Assembly: GCA_022822125.1 (NCBI GenBank)
Contig: JAJECF010000043.1
Span: 1 to 64,000, forward strand
Source: Alphaproteobacteria bacterium
GTDB taxonomy: Bacteria > Pseudomonadota > Alphaproteobacteria > Bin95
DNA: 64,000 nt
Direction of reading: 5' to 3'
The notes below the pieces were generated by a model. The model had not been told where the DNA came from and did not search any database. It saw nothing but the letters and a program-made list of their open reading frames with translations. The first letter of the stretch is position 1, and each line of letters opens with the position of its first letter. This document shows, piece by piece, positions 22,735 through 29,921 of this stretch. The position numbers and the translations under genes are program-made.

Positions 22735-22774
22735 TCCTTCGATACGCGGCTGACGCCGCTACTCAGGATGAGGG
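22735..22774 (+). repeat. intergenic palindromic repeat, copy 1
   Basis: The core reads CCTTCGATACGC...GCTACTCAGGATGAGG. Inner segments GCGGCTGACGCCGC can fold into a hairpin. The same element occurs again at 22797-22841, 22849-22885, 60494-60535 and 60608-60645. Members of this kind are common between genes in alphaproteobacteria and are usually REP/BIME-like. Confidence 0.75.
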
Positions 22775-22796
22775 AATGGAGGTTCGGGCGCTGGTT

Positions 22797-22841
22797 CCTC
22801 ACCCTGAGTAGCGGCTGCGTCAGCAGGCGCGTATCGAAGGG
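22797..22841 (-). repeat. intergenic palindromic repeat, copy 2 (inverted)
   Basis: Reverse orientation of copy 1: starts CCTCACCCTGAGTAGCGGC and ends GCGTATCGAAGGG. Together with copy 1 it forms a large inverted arrangement with 22 bp between them. Confidence 0.75.
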
Positions 22842-22848
22842 TGTCCCC

Positions 22849-22885
22849 CTCATCCCGAGTAGCGACGCCGCCGCATATCGAGGGA
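22849..22885 (-). repeat. intergenic palindromic repeat, copy 3 (diverged)
   Basis: Same orientation as copy 2, reading CTCATCCCGAGTAGCG...CGCATATCGAGGGA, with several mismatches from the consensus. It ends 12 bp before the RTX gene stop. Confidence 0.6.
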
Positions 22886-22897
22886 CGGGGCTCCGCG

Positions 22898-24349
22898 CTA
22901 CCCGCCGTCGTAGAAGACGAAATCGCTGGCGTCGAGGTCGTCGAGGTCGAAGTTCTGCAGCGTGATCGTGCCGCCGCCGTCCTGGCCGGACAGGTCGATC
23001 CGGACGTTGACGCCATCCTGCGTAACCGTCAACTCGGAGAACTGCGTGATCCCGGTGAAGGCGGAGAGGTCGATCAGGTCCTCGCCGTCGGTGAAGTCCG
23101 TCACCGTGTCACTGCCGTGGCCGGCCTCGAACACGAAGGTGTCGGCGCCCGCCCCGCCGGTCAGCGTGTCGTCGCCGCCGAGGCCGGTGATTGTGTCGTC
23201 ACCGGCCTCGCCTGTCAGCGTGTCGGCGCCGTCCGTGCCGGTGTATTCGTCCCGGTAGAATGTGAAGTCCGTTTCATCCAGGTCGCTCAGCGTGAAATTC
23301 TCCAGCGTGACGGTGCCGCCGCCATATTCCGACAGATCGATGCGAACGTCGTTTCCCGCCTGTCTGATGTGCAGGTCGCTGAACTCCGTGATCCCGGTGA
23401 ACGCGGAGAGGTCGATCGTATCTTCACCATTGGAGAAATCGGTGATCCTGTCATGGCCGTCCCCGGCGCTGAATACGAAGGTGTCGGCGCCTTCGCCACC
23501 GGTCAGGGTGTCGTGGCCGGCGCCGCCTTCCAGCCTGTCACCGCCTTCGTCCCCGACCAGCAGGTCCCTGCCGTCGCCGCCATAGAGCTCGTCATTGCCT
23601 CCTTCGCCATAGAGGTAGTCGTTTCCGGCGCCGCCATGGAGGTAGTCCTTGTGCTCGCCGCCGTAGAGAAAGTCTATTCCTTCGCCGCCTTTCAGCGTGT
23701 CGATGCCTTCGCCGCCATAGAGCGCATCGAAGCCTTCGCCGCCTTCCAGCGTGTCGCCGTCTTCGCCGCCGTAGAGGATGTCGTTGCCCTTGCCGCCCTT
23801 CAGCGTGTCGTCGCCTTCCAGGCCCATCATCTTGTCTGCGCCGGCGGTGCCGTCGAGCGTATCGCCGCTCGCCGTGCCGTGATGAACCGTCGCCGTGCCG
23901 CTCGCCGACCCGTCCAGGATGAACATGTCCTCGGTGAGGTCGGAAACCGACGTGATGCCTTCCAGAACGATCGTGCCGCCGCCCAAGTCGCTGAGGTCGA
24001 TCCGCAGGCCCGTCACCACATCGTTTCCGTCGGTGACGGTCGCGATCTTTGATTGCAGTTGCTCCCAGGTGATCGACTTATTGAAGCCGCTCAGATCGAT
24101 TCTGTCGCCTTCGGCGGCATTGAAGTCCGTGATCGTGTCGTTGCCGTGATCTCCCGAGAAGTAGAAGATATCGGCGCCGGATCCGCCGGTCAGGACATCG
24201 TCGCCAGTGCCGCCGAAGATGTGGTCCCTGCCCACGCCGCCCTTGATGGTGTCGTTGCCGGAACCGCCATCGACGAAGGTCTCGTCTGCAAATCTGTCCG
24301 ACACATCCAGCGTATCATTGCCGCTGCCGCCTACGATAATGTCGGCCAT
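22898..24349 (-). CDS. RTX (hemolysin-type calcium-binding repeat) protein without enzymatic domain
   Basis: 483 aa from ATG 24349, preceded by AGGAGG. Nearly the whole chain is GGxGxDxUx-type calcium-binding repeats in three runs (about 6-60, 160-290, 370-402). Each run is followed by an 80-residue module of the form GADTFVF...DxITDF...GEDxIDLSAFTGIT...RIDLSxxGGGTxTLxNF (58-145, 286-365, 400-480). It lacks a signal peptide and ends in DFVFYDGG, as expected of a type I secreted protein with a C-terminal signal. It is very acidic. No type I secretion genes or enzyme domain are nearby. Probably a secreted calcium-binding surface or matrix protein. Linkage to the metal island is unexplained. Confidence 0.85.
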   Translation of the reverse strand: MADIIVGGSGNDTLDVSDRFADETFVDGGSGNDTIKGGVGRDHIFGGTGDDVLTGGSGADIFYFSGDHGNDTITDFNAAEGDRIDLSGFNKSITWEQLQSKIATVTDGNDVVTGLRIDLSDLGGGTIVLEGITSVSDLTEDMFILDGSASGTATVHHGTASGDTLDGTAGADKMMGLEGDDTLKGGKGNDILYGGEDGDTLEGGEGFDALYGGEGIDTLKGGEGIDFLYGGEHKDYLHGGAGNDYLYGEGGNDELYGGDGRDLLVGDEGGDRLEGGAGHDTLTGGEGADTFVFSAGDGHDRITDFSNGEDTIDLSAFTGITEFSDLHIRQAGNDVRIDLSEYGGGTVTLENFTLSDLDETDFTFYRDEYTGTDGADTLTGEAGDDTITGLGGDDTLTGGAGADTFVFEAGHGSDTVTDFTDGEDLIDLSAFTGITQFSELTVTQDGVNVRIDLSGQDGGGTITLQNFDLDDLDASDFVFYDGG

Positions 24350-24437
24350 CACCGCCTCCTGCTTTTGCGTTCCTTGTCCTGAAAGACCGCTATGTCCTGC
24401 CGGCGCCGGTTTGTCCAGTCCGGCGGCGCCGGCGCCG

Positions 24438-25571
24438 CTATTCGAACGCTCCGCCGCGTTGTGCGCGGCGGCGGAAATAAACGCGCAGCGTCTCGGCGGC
24501 CAACCCCGCCAGCAGCCCCGCCAGCGCGCCCCAGAAGACCGTCGCCAGCGCGGCGGCGGCGATCACCGGGCGGCAGTCCGGCCGGGCGTCCAGCAGCCTC
24601 GGGCTCATGACCAGATCGACCGCCGCATAAACGAGCAGCGCCCCCACCGCCGCCGGCGGAATCGCCATCAGGACGCCCATGACCTCGGCGCCCATCAGCG
24701 CCGCCGCGCCGCAGCAGGCCGCCATGACCAGAGGCGCGCCCATGCCCCGCGCACCGAAGCGGTGATGCGCGGCGATGCCGCCCGCGCCGTGGCACATCGG
24801 CATGGCGCCGAGCGGGGCGAGCGCGAAGTTCAGCAGCCCGTTGGTCGCCGCCAGCTTGCGCTCGCCCACAGGCGCGGCGCGGCCGGGAAAGAGCGAGCGG
24901 GCGACGGCGGCGGCCACGACCACGGCGTTGAGCAGCGTCAGCGGCAATTGCGCTAGCACGCCCGCCGCGACCACCCCGACGGAAACGGCGCCGCCCGCCG
25001 GCGCAGGCAGCGCAGGCGGCGCGCCGGCATGGGGCGCCAGCAGCACCGCGCCGACCACCACGGCCAGCGCCCAAGGCCCGCGCGGCAGCACGAAGGAGAG
25101 GCTGAGCACGCCCAGCGCGATGGCGGCCACAAGCCAGTCCTGGCTCAACAGGCCGAAGGCTACGGTGCCGAGCATGAGGCCGAGCCCCGCCTGGAGCCCG
25201 GTGACGACCGACTGCGGAATCGCGCGCGCCGCCTTCTCGAACACCGGAACGGCGGCCAGCAGGAGAAGCACTGCGCCGACTATGGCGCCCGCCCAGGCGG
25301 TCTCGACCGCAGTAAGCCCGCCGGCGACGATGACCGCGCCGAGCGCCTTCATCGGCTGCACGGAGATGGGCAGCCGGTAAAGGCCCGCCACCAGCAGGTA
25401 ACCTGCGGCGAAGCCCGCAAACATCGGAGTCGGGGCCAGAATGCCGGCGGCCGCGGCCGCCACGACATAAGGCAGCAGCGTGCCGAGGTCGCCGAAGGCG
25501 CCCGACAGCTCTCCGCTTGCCGAGCGCAGGCGCTCGAAGCGCCCGGCGCCGTCTCCTCCGAACCCGGGCAT
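24438..25571 (-). CDS. MOT1-type molybdate (sulfate-permease-like) transporter
   Basis: 377 aa polytopic membrane protein with about ten or more hydrophobic segments. The family motifs GDLGTLLPY (27-35), QPMKALGAV (72-80) and PMCHGAGG (about residue 258) are those of the MOT1 group, best known as high-affinity molybdate carriers in plants and algae and often annotated putative sulfate/molybdate transporter in bacteria. It lies between modABC and tupBCA, strongly supporting molybdate or tungstate as the substrate. It is transcribed divergently from tupB, with 168 bp between them. ATG 25571 has only a weak ribosome-binding site. Substrate preference versus sulfate cannot be decided from sequence. 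Confidence 0.82.
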   Translation of the reverse strand: MPGFGGDGAGRFERLRSASGELSGAFGDLGTLLPYVVAAAAAGILAPTPMFAGFAAGYLLVAGLYRLPISVQPMKALGAVIVAGGLTAVETAWAGAIVGAVLLLLAAVPVFEKAARAIPQSVVTGLQAGLGLMLGTVAFGLLSQDWLVAAIALGVLSLSFVLPRGPWALAVVVGAVLLAPHAGAPPALPAPAGGAVSVGVVAAGVLAQLPLTLLNAVVVAAAVARSLFPGRAAPVGERKLAATNGLLNFALAPLGAMPMCHGAGGIAAHHRFGARGMGAPLVMAACCGAAALMGAEVMGVLMAIPPAAVGALLVYAAVDLVMSPRLLDARPDCRPVIAAAALATVFWGALAGLLAGLAAETLRVYFRRRAQRGGAFE

Positions 25572-25739
25572 TCTCGTTATCTTGTTGTTTTTGCGCCTGT
25601 CCTGCGCACAAGACTACAGGCCGGAGCCGCACCGGGGAAGGGCGAACGGGCACCGGAGCAGCGCTGAAGTTTCCTGCCTATTTTGTCGATTCAGGGTCTT
25701 TTTTGTGCTTTTCTTCCGGTTTGCAGGAGGAAACGCAGA

Positions 25740-26447
25740 GTGGAAGGCTTCTGGCGGATTCTCGGAGAGGCGGTCGGGCTGATCCTCGCCTGGGATTCGG
25801 ACCTCATCGAAATCGTCGGCCTGTCGCTTCGCGTCACGCTGACCGCCGTCGCCGTCTCCTGCGTCATCGGCCTGCCCCTGGGCGCGGCCGTGGGCGCGTT
25901 CCGCTTTCCGGGGCGCACGGCCGTCATCGTCCTGCTGAACTCGCTGATGGGGCTGCCGCCCGTGGTGGTGGGGCTGATCGCCTATCTGATGCTGTCCGCC
26001 GCCGGGCCGCTCGGCCCTCTGGAGCTGCTCTACACCCCGACGGCGATGATTATCGCGCAGACGATCCTCGTCACGCCCATCGTGGCGGCGCTGAGCCGGC
26101 AGGTGGTGGAGGACTGCTACCGCGACTATGCCGAGCAATTCGCCTCGCTCGGCGTAGGTCCCTTCGACCGGGTGGCCGCGCTGTTGTGGGACGCCCGCTA
26201 CAGCCTTCTCACCGTAGCGCTCGCCGGTTTCGGGCGCGCGGTGGCCGAGGTGGGCGCGGTCATCATCGTCGGCGGCAATATCAACCATGCGACCCGTGTG
26301 ATGACCACGACGATCGCGCTCGAAACCTCGAAGGGCAATCTGGAACTGGCGCTGGCGCTGGGAGTCGTGCTTCTGGCAATCGCGGTGGCCGTAAACGGGG
26401 CCGCGATGACGCTGCGGGCGTCGGCGGTCCGGATGGCCTATGCCTGA
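25740..26447 (+). CDS. tupB: tungstate ABC transporter permease
   Basis: 235 aa from GTG 25740, chosen because GGAGG lies 9 bp upstream; an ATG at 25683 would add 19 unlikely residues. The permease has several membrane segments and a long conserved central stretch (SLGVGPFDRVAALLWDARYS, GFGRAVAEVGAVIIVGGN) typical of TupB/WtpB-like permeases. It works with TupC and TupA encoded downstream. The stop overlaps tupC by 8 bp. The assignment to tungstate rather than molybdate rests on the TupA-like binding protein downstream. Confidence 0.9.
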   Translation: MEGFWRILGEAVGLILAWDSDLIEIVGLSLRVTLTAVAVSCVIGLPLGAAVGAFRFPGRTAVIVLLNSLMGLPPVVVGLIAYLMLSAAGPLGPLELLYTPTAMIIAQTILVTPIVAALSRQVVEDCYRDYAEQFASLGVGPFDRVAALLWDARYSLLTVALAGFGRAVAEVGAVIIVGGNINHATRVMTTTIALETSKGNLELALALGVVLLAIAVAVNGAAMTLRASAVRMAYA

Positions 26448-27213
26448 GGCGCCTTTCGATATGGCCGCGCCGACGGAAGCGGCGCTTCCGGCTTTGCTCA
26501 GCGCGCGCGGCCTCTGCTTCGATGCGGGCGGCAAGCGGCTGATCGACGGAGTCGATATCGATATCCGCGCCGGCCGGCGAACGGTGGTGACGGGAGCCAA
26601 CGGCGCCGGCAAGAGCCTTTTGCTGCGCCTGCTGCACGGCTTGATCCGCCCGACAGAAGGCGAAGTGCTCTGGCAGGGACGGCCGCTGGACCGCGAAGGC
26701 CGCCGCGCGCAGGCGATGGTGTTCCAGCGTCCGGTGCTGTTGCGCCGTTCGGTGCGCGCCAATCTCCGCTTCGCGCTCGCCGTGCGCGGGCTTCGGGGGC
26801 GGGAGCGCGCGGCGCGCGAGGCCGAGGCGATGGAGCGGTCCCGCCTCGGCGGCATGGCGAACCGGCCGGCGCGCGTGCTTTCCGGCGGCGAGCAGCAGCG
26901 GCTGGCGGTCGCGCGCGCGCTGGCCTGCGCGCCCGGCCTGTTGTTCCTCGACGAACCGACCGCCAATCTCGATCCGGGTGCGACCCATGCCATCGAGCGG
27001 CTGGTGGCGGAGGCGCATGAGAGCGGCGTCGCCATCGTGCTCGTCACGCACGATATCGGCCAGGCGCGGCGCCTCGGCGACGATCTCGTCTTCCTGCATG
27101 GCGGGCGGGTGGTGGAAACGGGACGCGCGCAGGACGTGCTGGATGCGCCGCGCTCCGACGCCGCGCGGGCCTGGCTTCGGGGCCGCCTCTATCTCGACTC
27201 ACCGTCCTGCTGA
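26440..27213 (+). CDS. tupC: tungstate ABC transporter ATP-binding protein
   Basis: 257 aa. Walker A is TGANGAGKS (about 51-59), the signature is LSGGEQQRLAVARAL and Walker B is LLFLDEPTANLD, followed by VTHDIGQARR. There is no C-terminal MOP domain, unlike ModC, which fits TupC. It overlaps the permease gene by 8 bp and lies 5 bp before tupA, giving a tight operon. It hydrolyses ATP to drive tungstate uptake through TupB. Confidence 0.92.
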   Translation: MPEAPFDMAAPTEAALPALLSARGLCFDAGGKRLIDGVDIDIRAGRRTVVTGANGAGKSLLLRLLHGLIRPTEGEVLWQGRPLDREGRRAQAMVFQRPVLLRRSVRANLRFALAVRGLRGRERAAREAEAMERSRLGGMANRPARVLSGGEQQRLAVARALACAPGLLFLDEPTANLDPGATHAIERLVAEAHESGVAIVLVTHDIGQARRLGDDLVFLHGGRVVETGRAQDVLDAPRSDAARAWLRGRLYLDSPSC

Positions 27214-27218
27214 CGCCA

Positions 27219-28067
27219 ATGCAGCCCGACGGAAGCAACCGCATGGGCGGCAGACCGCTTCTCTCTCTGGCAATCGCCCTCATGCTGGCTGCGCTCGGGT
27301 TCGTCGTCAATGCGGCGGACCGCTTCATCATTGTCCAGTCCACCACCTCGACGCAGAATTCCGGCCTTTACGACCACATCCTGCCGCTGTTCCGGGAAAA
27401 GACCGGCATCGAGGTGCGGGTCGTCGCGGTCGGCACGGGTCAGGCGATCCGGAACGCCGTAAATGGCGACGGCGATGTCCTTCTCGTCCACGCGAAGCGC
27501 GAGGAGGAACAATTCGTGGCCGACGGCCACGGCGTCAGCCGCGCCGATGTCATGTACAACGACTTCATCGTCGTCGGGCCGGCCGCCGACCCCGCCGGGG
27601 TGGCGGGCATGCGCAACGCCGCCGCGGCGCTGGCCCGGATCGCCGCTGCCGGCGCGCCCTTCGTCTCGCGCGGCGACGACAGCGGCACGCACAAGGCGGA
27701 GCGCCGGCTCTGGAAGGAAGCCGGGGTTGATGTCGCCGCGGCGTCCGGCGGCTGGTATCGCGAAACGGGGTCCGGCATGGGCGCAACCCTCAACATCGCC
27801 GGCGGCATGGGCGCCTATACGATGACCGACCGGGCGAGCTGGGCAAGCTTCGGCAACAGGGACGGCCGCCGGATCCTGGTCGAAGGCGACCCCAGAATGT
27901 TCAACCAGTACGGCATCGTGCTCGTGAACCCCGAGAAGCGACCGGACGCGAAGGCCGGCCTCGCGCGGCAGTTCGTCGCCTGGGTGCTCTCCGGGGAAGG
28001 ACAGGCGGCCATCGCGTCCTACAGGGTGGACGGCCGGCAGCTCTTCTTCCCGAACGCCGGCGGCTGA
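27219..28067 (+). CDS. tupA: tungstate-binding periplasmic protein
   Basis: 282 aa from ATG 27219; ATG 27243 (MGGR) is an alternative giving a more compact signal peptide. A hydrophobic stretch (LLSLAIALMLAALGFVV) is followed by mature RFIIVQSTTSTQNSGLYDHILPLF. The TTSTQNSGL motif is the diagnostic oxyanion loop of TupA, and VSRGDDSGTHKAERRLW forms the second half of the site. TupA binds tungstate with high selectivity over molybdate. It is the last gene of tupBCA and ends 16 bp from the convergent regulator gene. Confidence 0.93.
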   Translation: MQPDGSNRMGGRPLLSLAIALMLAALGFVVNAADRFIIVQSTTSTQNSGLYDHILPLFREKTGIEVRVVAVGTGQAIRNAVNGDGDVLLVHAKREEEQFVADGHGVSRADVMYNDFIVVGPAADPAGVAGMRNAAAALARIAAAGAPFVSRGDDSGTHKAERRLWKEAGVDVAAASGGWYRETGSGMGATLNIAGGMGAYTMTDRASWASFGNRDGRRILVEGDPRMFNQYGIVLVNPEKRPDAKAGLARQFVAWVLSGEGQAAIASYRVDGRQLFFPNAGG

Positions 28068-28083
28068 CGCCGGCGCGCTCGCG

Positions 28084-28977
28084 TCAGGGCGAGAGCCAGC
28101 GCACCGATCCGGCTTCGGACAGGTCGTAGCCGCCCATCGCGGCCGCCTTGCGCCGGAAGGCGTCGCTCCGCGCGAACGCTGCAAGCGCCTGCACCCGGTC
28201 GGTGAAATAGGCCCGCCGGTCGATCAACAGGTCGAACCGCTCGCGGACCAGAGGCAGGAACGGCAAGTGGAACTGCCGGGCCATCGCCTCGATGCCGGGA
28301 GCTGCATCCGCCTCGCCCGACGCGACGGCCGCCGCCGCGTCGTTTTCCGTGCGCGCCAACTCGCCGGAGGAAAGAAGATCCGACGCCGCCAGCCCTTCCT
28401 TCGCCAGCAGCGCCTCGAAGAGCGCCGCCGCGCCCGCCCCCGGCTGGCGCATGGCGACCCGCCTGCCCTTGAGGTCGGAGACGCAGCGCACCCGGTCGCG
28501 CATCGCCCCCGAAAGCACGAGCCCTCGCGCCCGCCCGGCCCATGCGACCAGCACCGCGCCGCTGAGGCCGCGCGCGGCGACCGTGCGGATGTTCCAGTCC
28601 GCCTCCTCGGGAATATGCAGCCCGGCGAGCGCGGCCCGGCCGCCGGCGAAGGAATCCAGGCCGTCGAGGCTGCCGTTCCAGAGCGTCGCCAGGCCCGAGC
28701 CGGACTCGCGCACGGCCCAGTCGAGCAGCGGGTCGTGCGAGCCGGTCAGCACGTCCGGCCGCTCGGGGGACACGGCCTCGCCGCCGCCCTCGATCCACGC
28801 CAGGATTTCCGCACGCGGGAAGAGAAGCTTGCCGGTGATCCGCCGGTGCGGAATCCCGCCCGCCGCGGCGAGATCATATACCTTGCGCTCCCTCACGCGC
28901 AGAAGCGCCGCCACCTCCCTGGTCGTGAGATAAGACGGCTGCCCGCCCCGGGCCTTTTCGGGCGCATCCTCAGTCAT
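28084..28977 (-). CDS. HTH plus periplasmic-binding-protein-like oxyanion regulator
   Basis: 297 aa from ATG 28977, which is placed after a frame with no protein-like upstream part. The N-terminus (residues 16-62) is an excisionase/MerR-like winged HTH (YLTTREVAALLRVRERKVYDLAAAGGIPHRRI) that helps select DNA. The rest (about 75-297) is a type 2 periplasmic-binding fold (GSHDPLLDWAVRESGSGLATLWNGSLDGL, TVAARGLSGAVLVAW, MRQPGAGAAALFEALL). A cytosolic binding domain attached to HTH suits a one-component sensor of molybdate or tungstate, as in related LysR/ModE-like systems. It is convergent with tupA. Ligand is inferred from position only. Confidence 0.75.
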   Translation of the reverse strand: MTEDAPEKARGGQPSYLTTREVAALLRVRERKVYDLAAAGGIPHRRITGKLLFPRAEILAWIEGGGEAVSPERPDVLTGSHDPLLDWAVRESGSGLATLWNGSLDGLDSFAGGRAALAGLHIPEEADWNIRTVAARGLSGAVLVAWAGRARGLVLSGAMRDRVRCVSDLKGRRVAMRQPGAGAAALFEALLAKEGLAASDLLSSGELARTENDAAAAVASGEADAAPGIEAMARQFHLPFLPLVRERFDLLIDRRAYFTDRVQALAAFARSDAFRRKAAAMGGYDLSEAGSVRWLSP

Positions 28978-29101
28978 GGCCCTAGCAATATCACGACCTG
29001 CAGGGCGATGCTTGCCGGCGGCGTCCCGGAGCGCGGTTGAGGACGGCGGGCGGCGGGGGCAAGATGAAGGCCTTACCCGGAGCGGCGGCGGAGCGGAGAC
29101 G

Positions 29102-29902
29102 ATGAGGCTGAAGGACAAGGCGGCGCTGGTGGTGGGCGCCGGACAGCAGGACGGCGACACGGTCGGCAACGGGCGCGCAACAGCGATCCTGTTCGCACGC
29201 GAGGGCGCGAAGGTGGTGGCGGTGGACAGCAATCTCGCCTCGGCCGAGGAGACCGCCGCCATGATCCGCGCGGAAGGCGGCGAGTGCATCGCCGTGCAGG
29301 GCGATGTGACGAGCAATGAGGACTGCGCCGCCTTCGTGGCGGCCTGCGCCGACCGGCACGGGCGCATCGACATTCTGCATTACAATGTCGGCATCACCGG
29401 AGACGGGCTGGACAACGATCCGATGTCGCTGCCGGAAGAGGTCTGGGACCGGGTCATGGACGTCAACCTGAAGGGCCTCTACCGCACCTCCCGCCTGGTC
29501 GTGCCGATCATGCGCGAGCAGCGCTCCGGCGCCATTGTCGCGGTCTCTTCCATCATTGCGGTCTGCGCGGCCGACCGCGTGATCTACAAGGCGTCCAAGG
29601 CCGGCATGAACGCCTTCTGCCACATGCTCGCAAGCACCAATTGGGACTATGGCATACGCTGTAATGTCATCATGCCGGGCCTGATGGACACGCCCATCTC
29701 CATCGGCTACCGCGTCCGCAGGAGCGGCGTTTCCGCCGAAGAGGTCCGCGCGTCCCGCGACGCCCAGATCCCGCTGGGCCGGAAGATGGGAACAGGCTGG
29801 GACACGGCCCATGCCGCCCTGTTCCTCGCTTCGGACGAAGCCCGGTTCATCACCGGCGTCAACCTGCCGGTGGATGGCGGCATGTCCGCCCGCATCGGCT
29901 GA
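29102..29902 (+). CDS. short-chain dehydrogenase/reductase with modified NNAG motif
   Basis: 266 aa from ATG 29102. Upstream frame extension is not coding-like. The nucleotide-binding region is VVGAGQQDGDTVGNGRA, an insertion-bearing variant of TGxxxGIG. The usual NNAG is replaced by YNVG (HYNVGITG). Catalytic Tyr and Lys are present in YKASKAG, with Ser in VSSIIAV. The C-terminus is normal (TGVNLPVDGGM). It is divergent from the HTH regulator and directly upstream of the fused HyuA-HyuB gene (19-bp gap), so the two are probably co-transcribed and functionally linked. Substrate unknown. Confidence 0.82.
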   Translation: MRLKDKAALVVGAGQQDGDTVGNGRATAILFAREGAKVVAVDSNLASAEETAAMIRAEGGECIAVQGDVTSNEDCAAFVAACADRHGRIDILHYNVGITGDGLDNDPMSLPEEVWDRVMDVNLKGLYRTSRLVVPIMREQRSGAIVAVSSIIAVCAADRVIYKASKAGMNAFCHMLASTNWDYGIRCNVIMPGLMDTPISIGYRVRRSGVSAEEVRASRDAQIPLGRKMGTGWDTAHAALFLASDEARFITGVNLPVDGGMSARIG

Positions 29903-29921
29903 CCGCGGACCCGGCAACACC

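Larger units (their letters stand above)
22597..22897. other. 301-bp gap between modC and RTX gene, made of repeats
   Basis: The gap holds no gene. It is occupied largely by three copies of a 37-45 bp palindromic intergenic repeat (listed separately) in two orientations. It separates the plus-strand modABC from the minus-strand RTX gene, so it is a convergent region and a plausible place for transcription termination. Confidence 0.6.

Noticed and set aside
22841..24052. A 403-codon plus-strand frame with regular repeats opposite the RTX gene
   Set aside because: The regularity is simply the reverse side of RTX nonapeptide repeats and carries no independent signal.
22898..24349. CRISPR-like regular short repeats in the RTX gene
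   Set aside because: The repeats are 27-bp coding periods of the GGxGxDxUx motif, uninterrupted by spacers and kept in frame.
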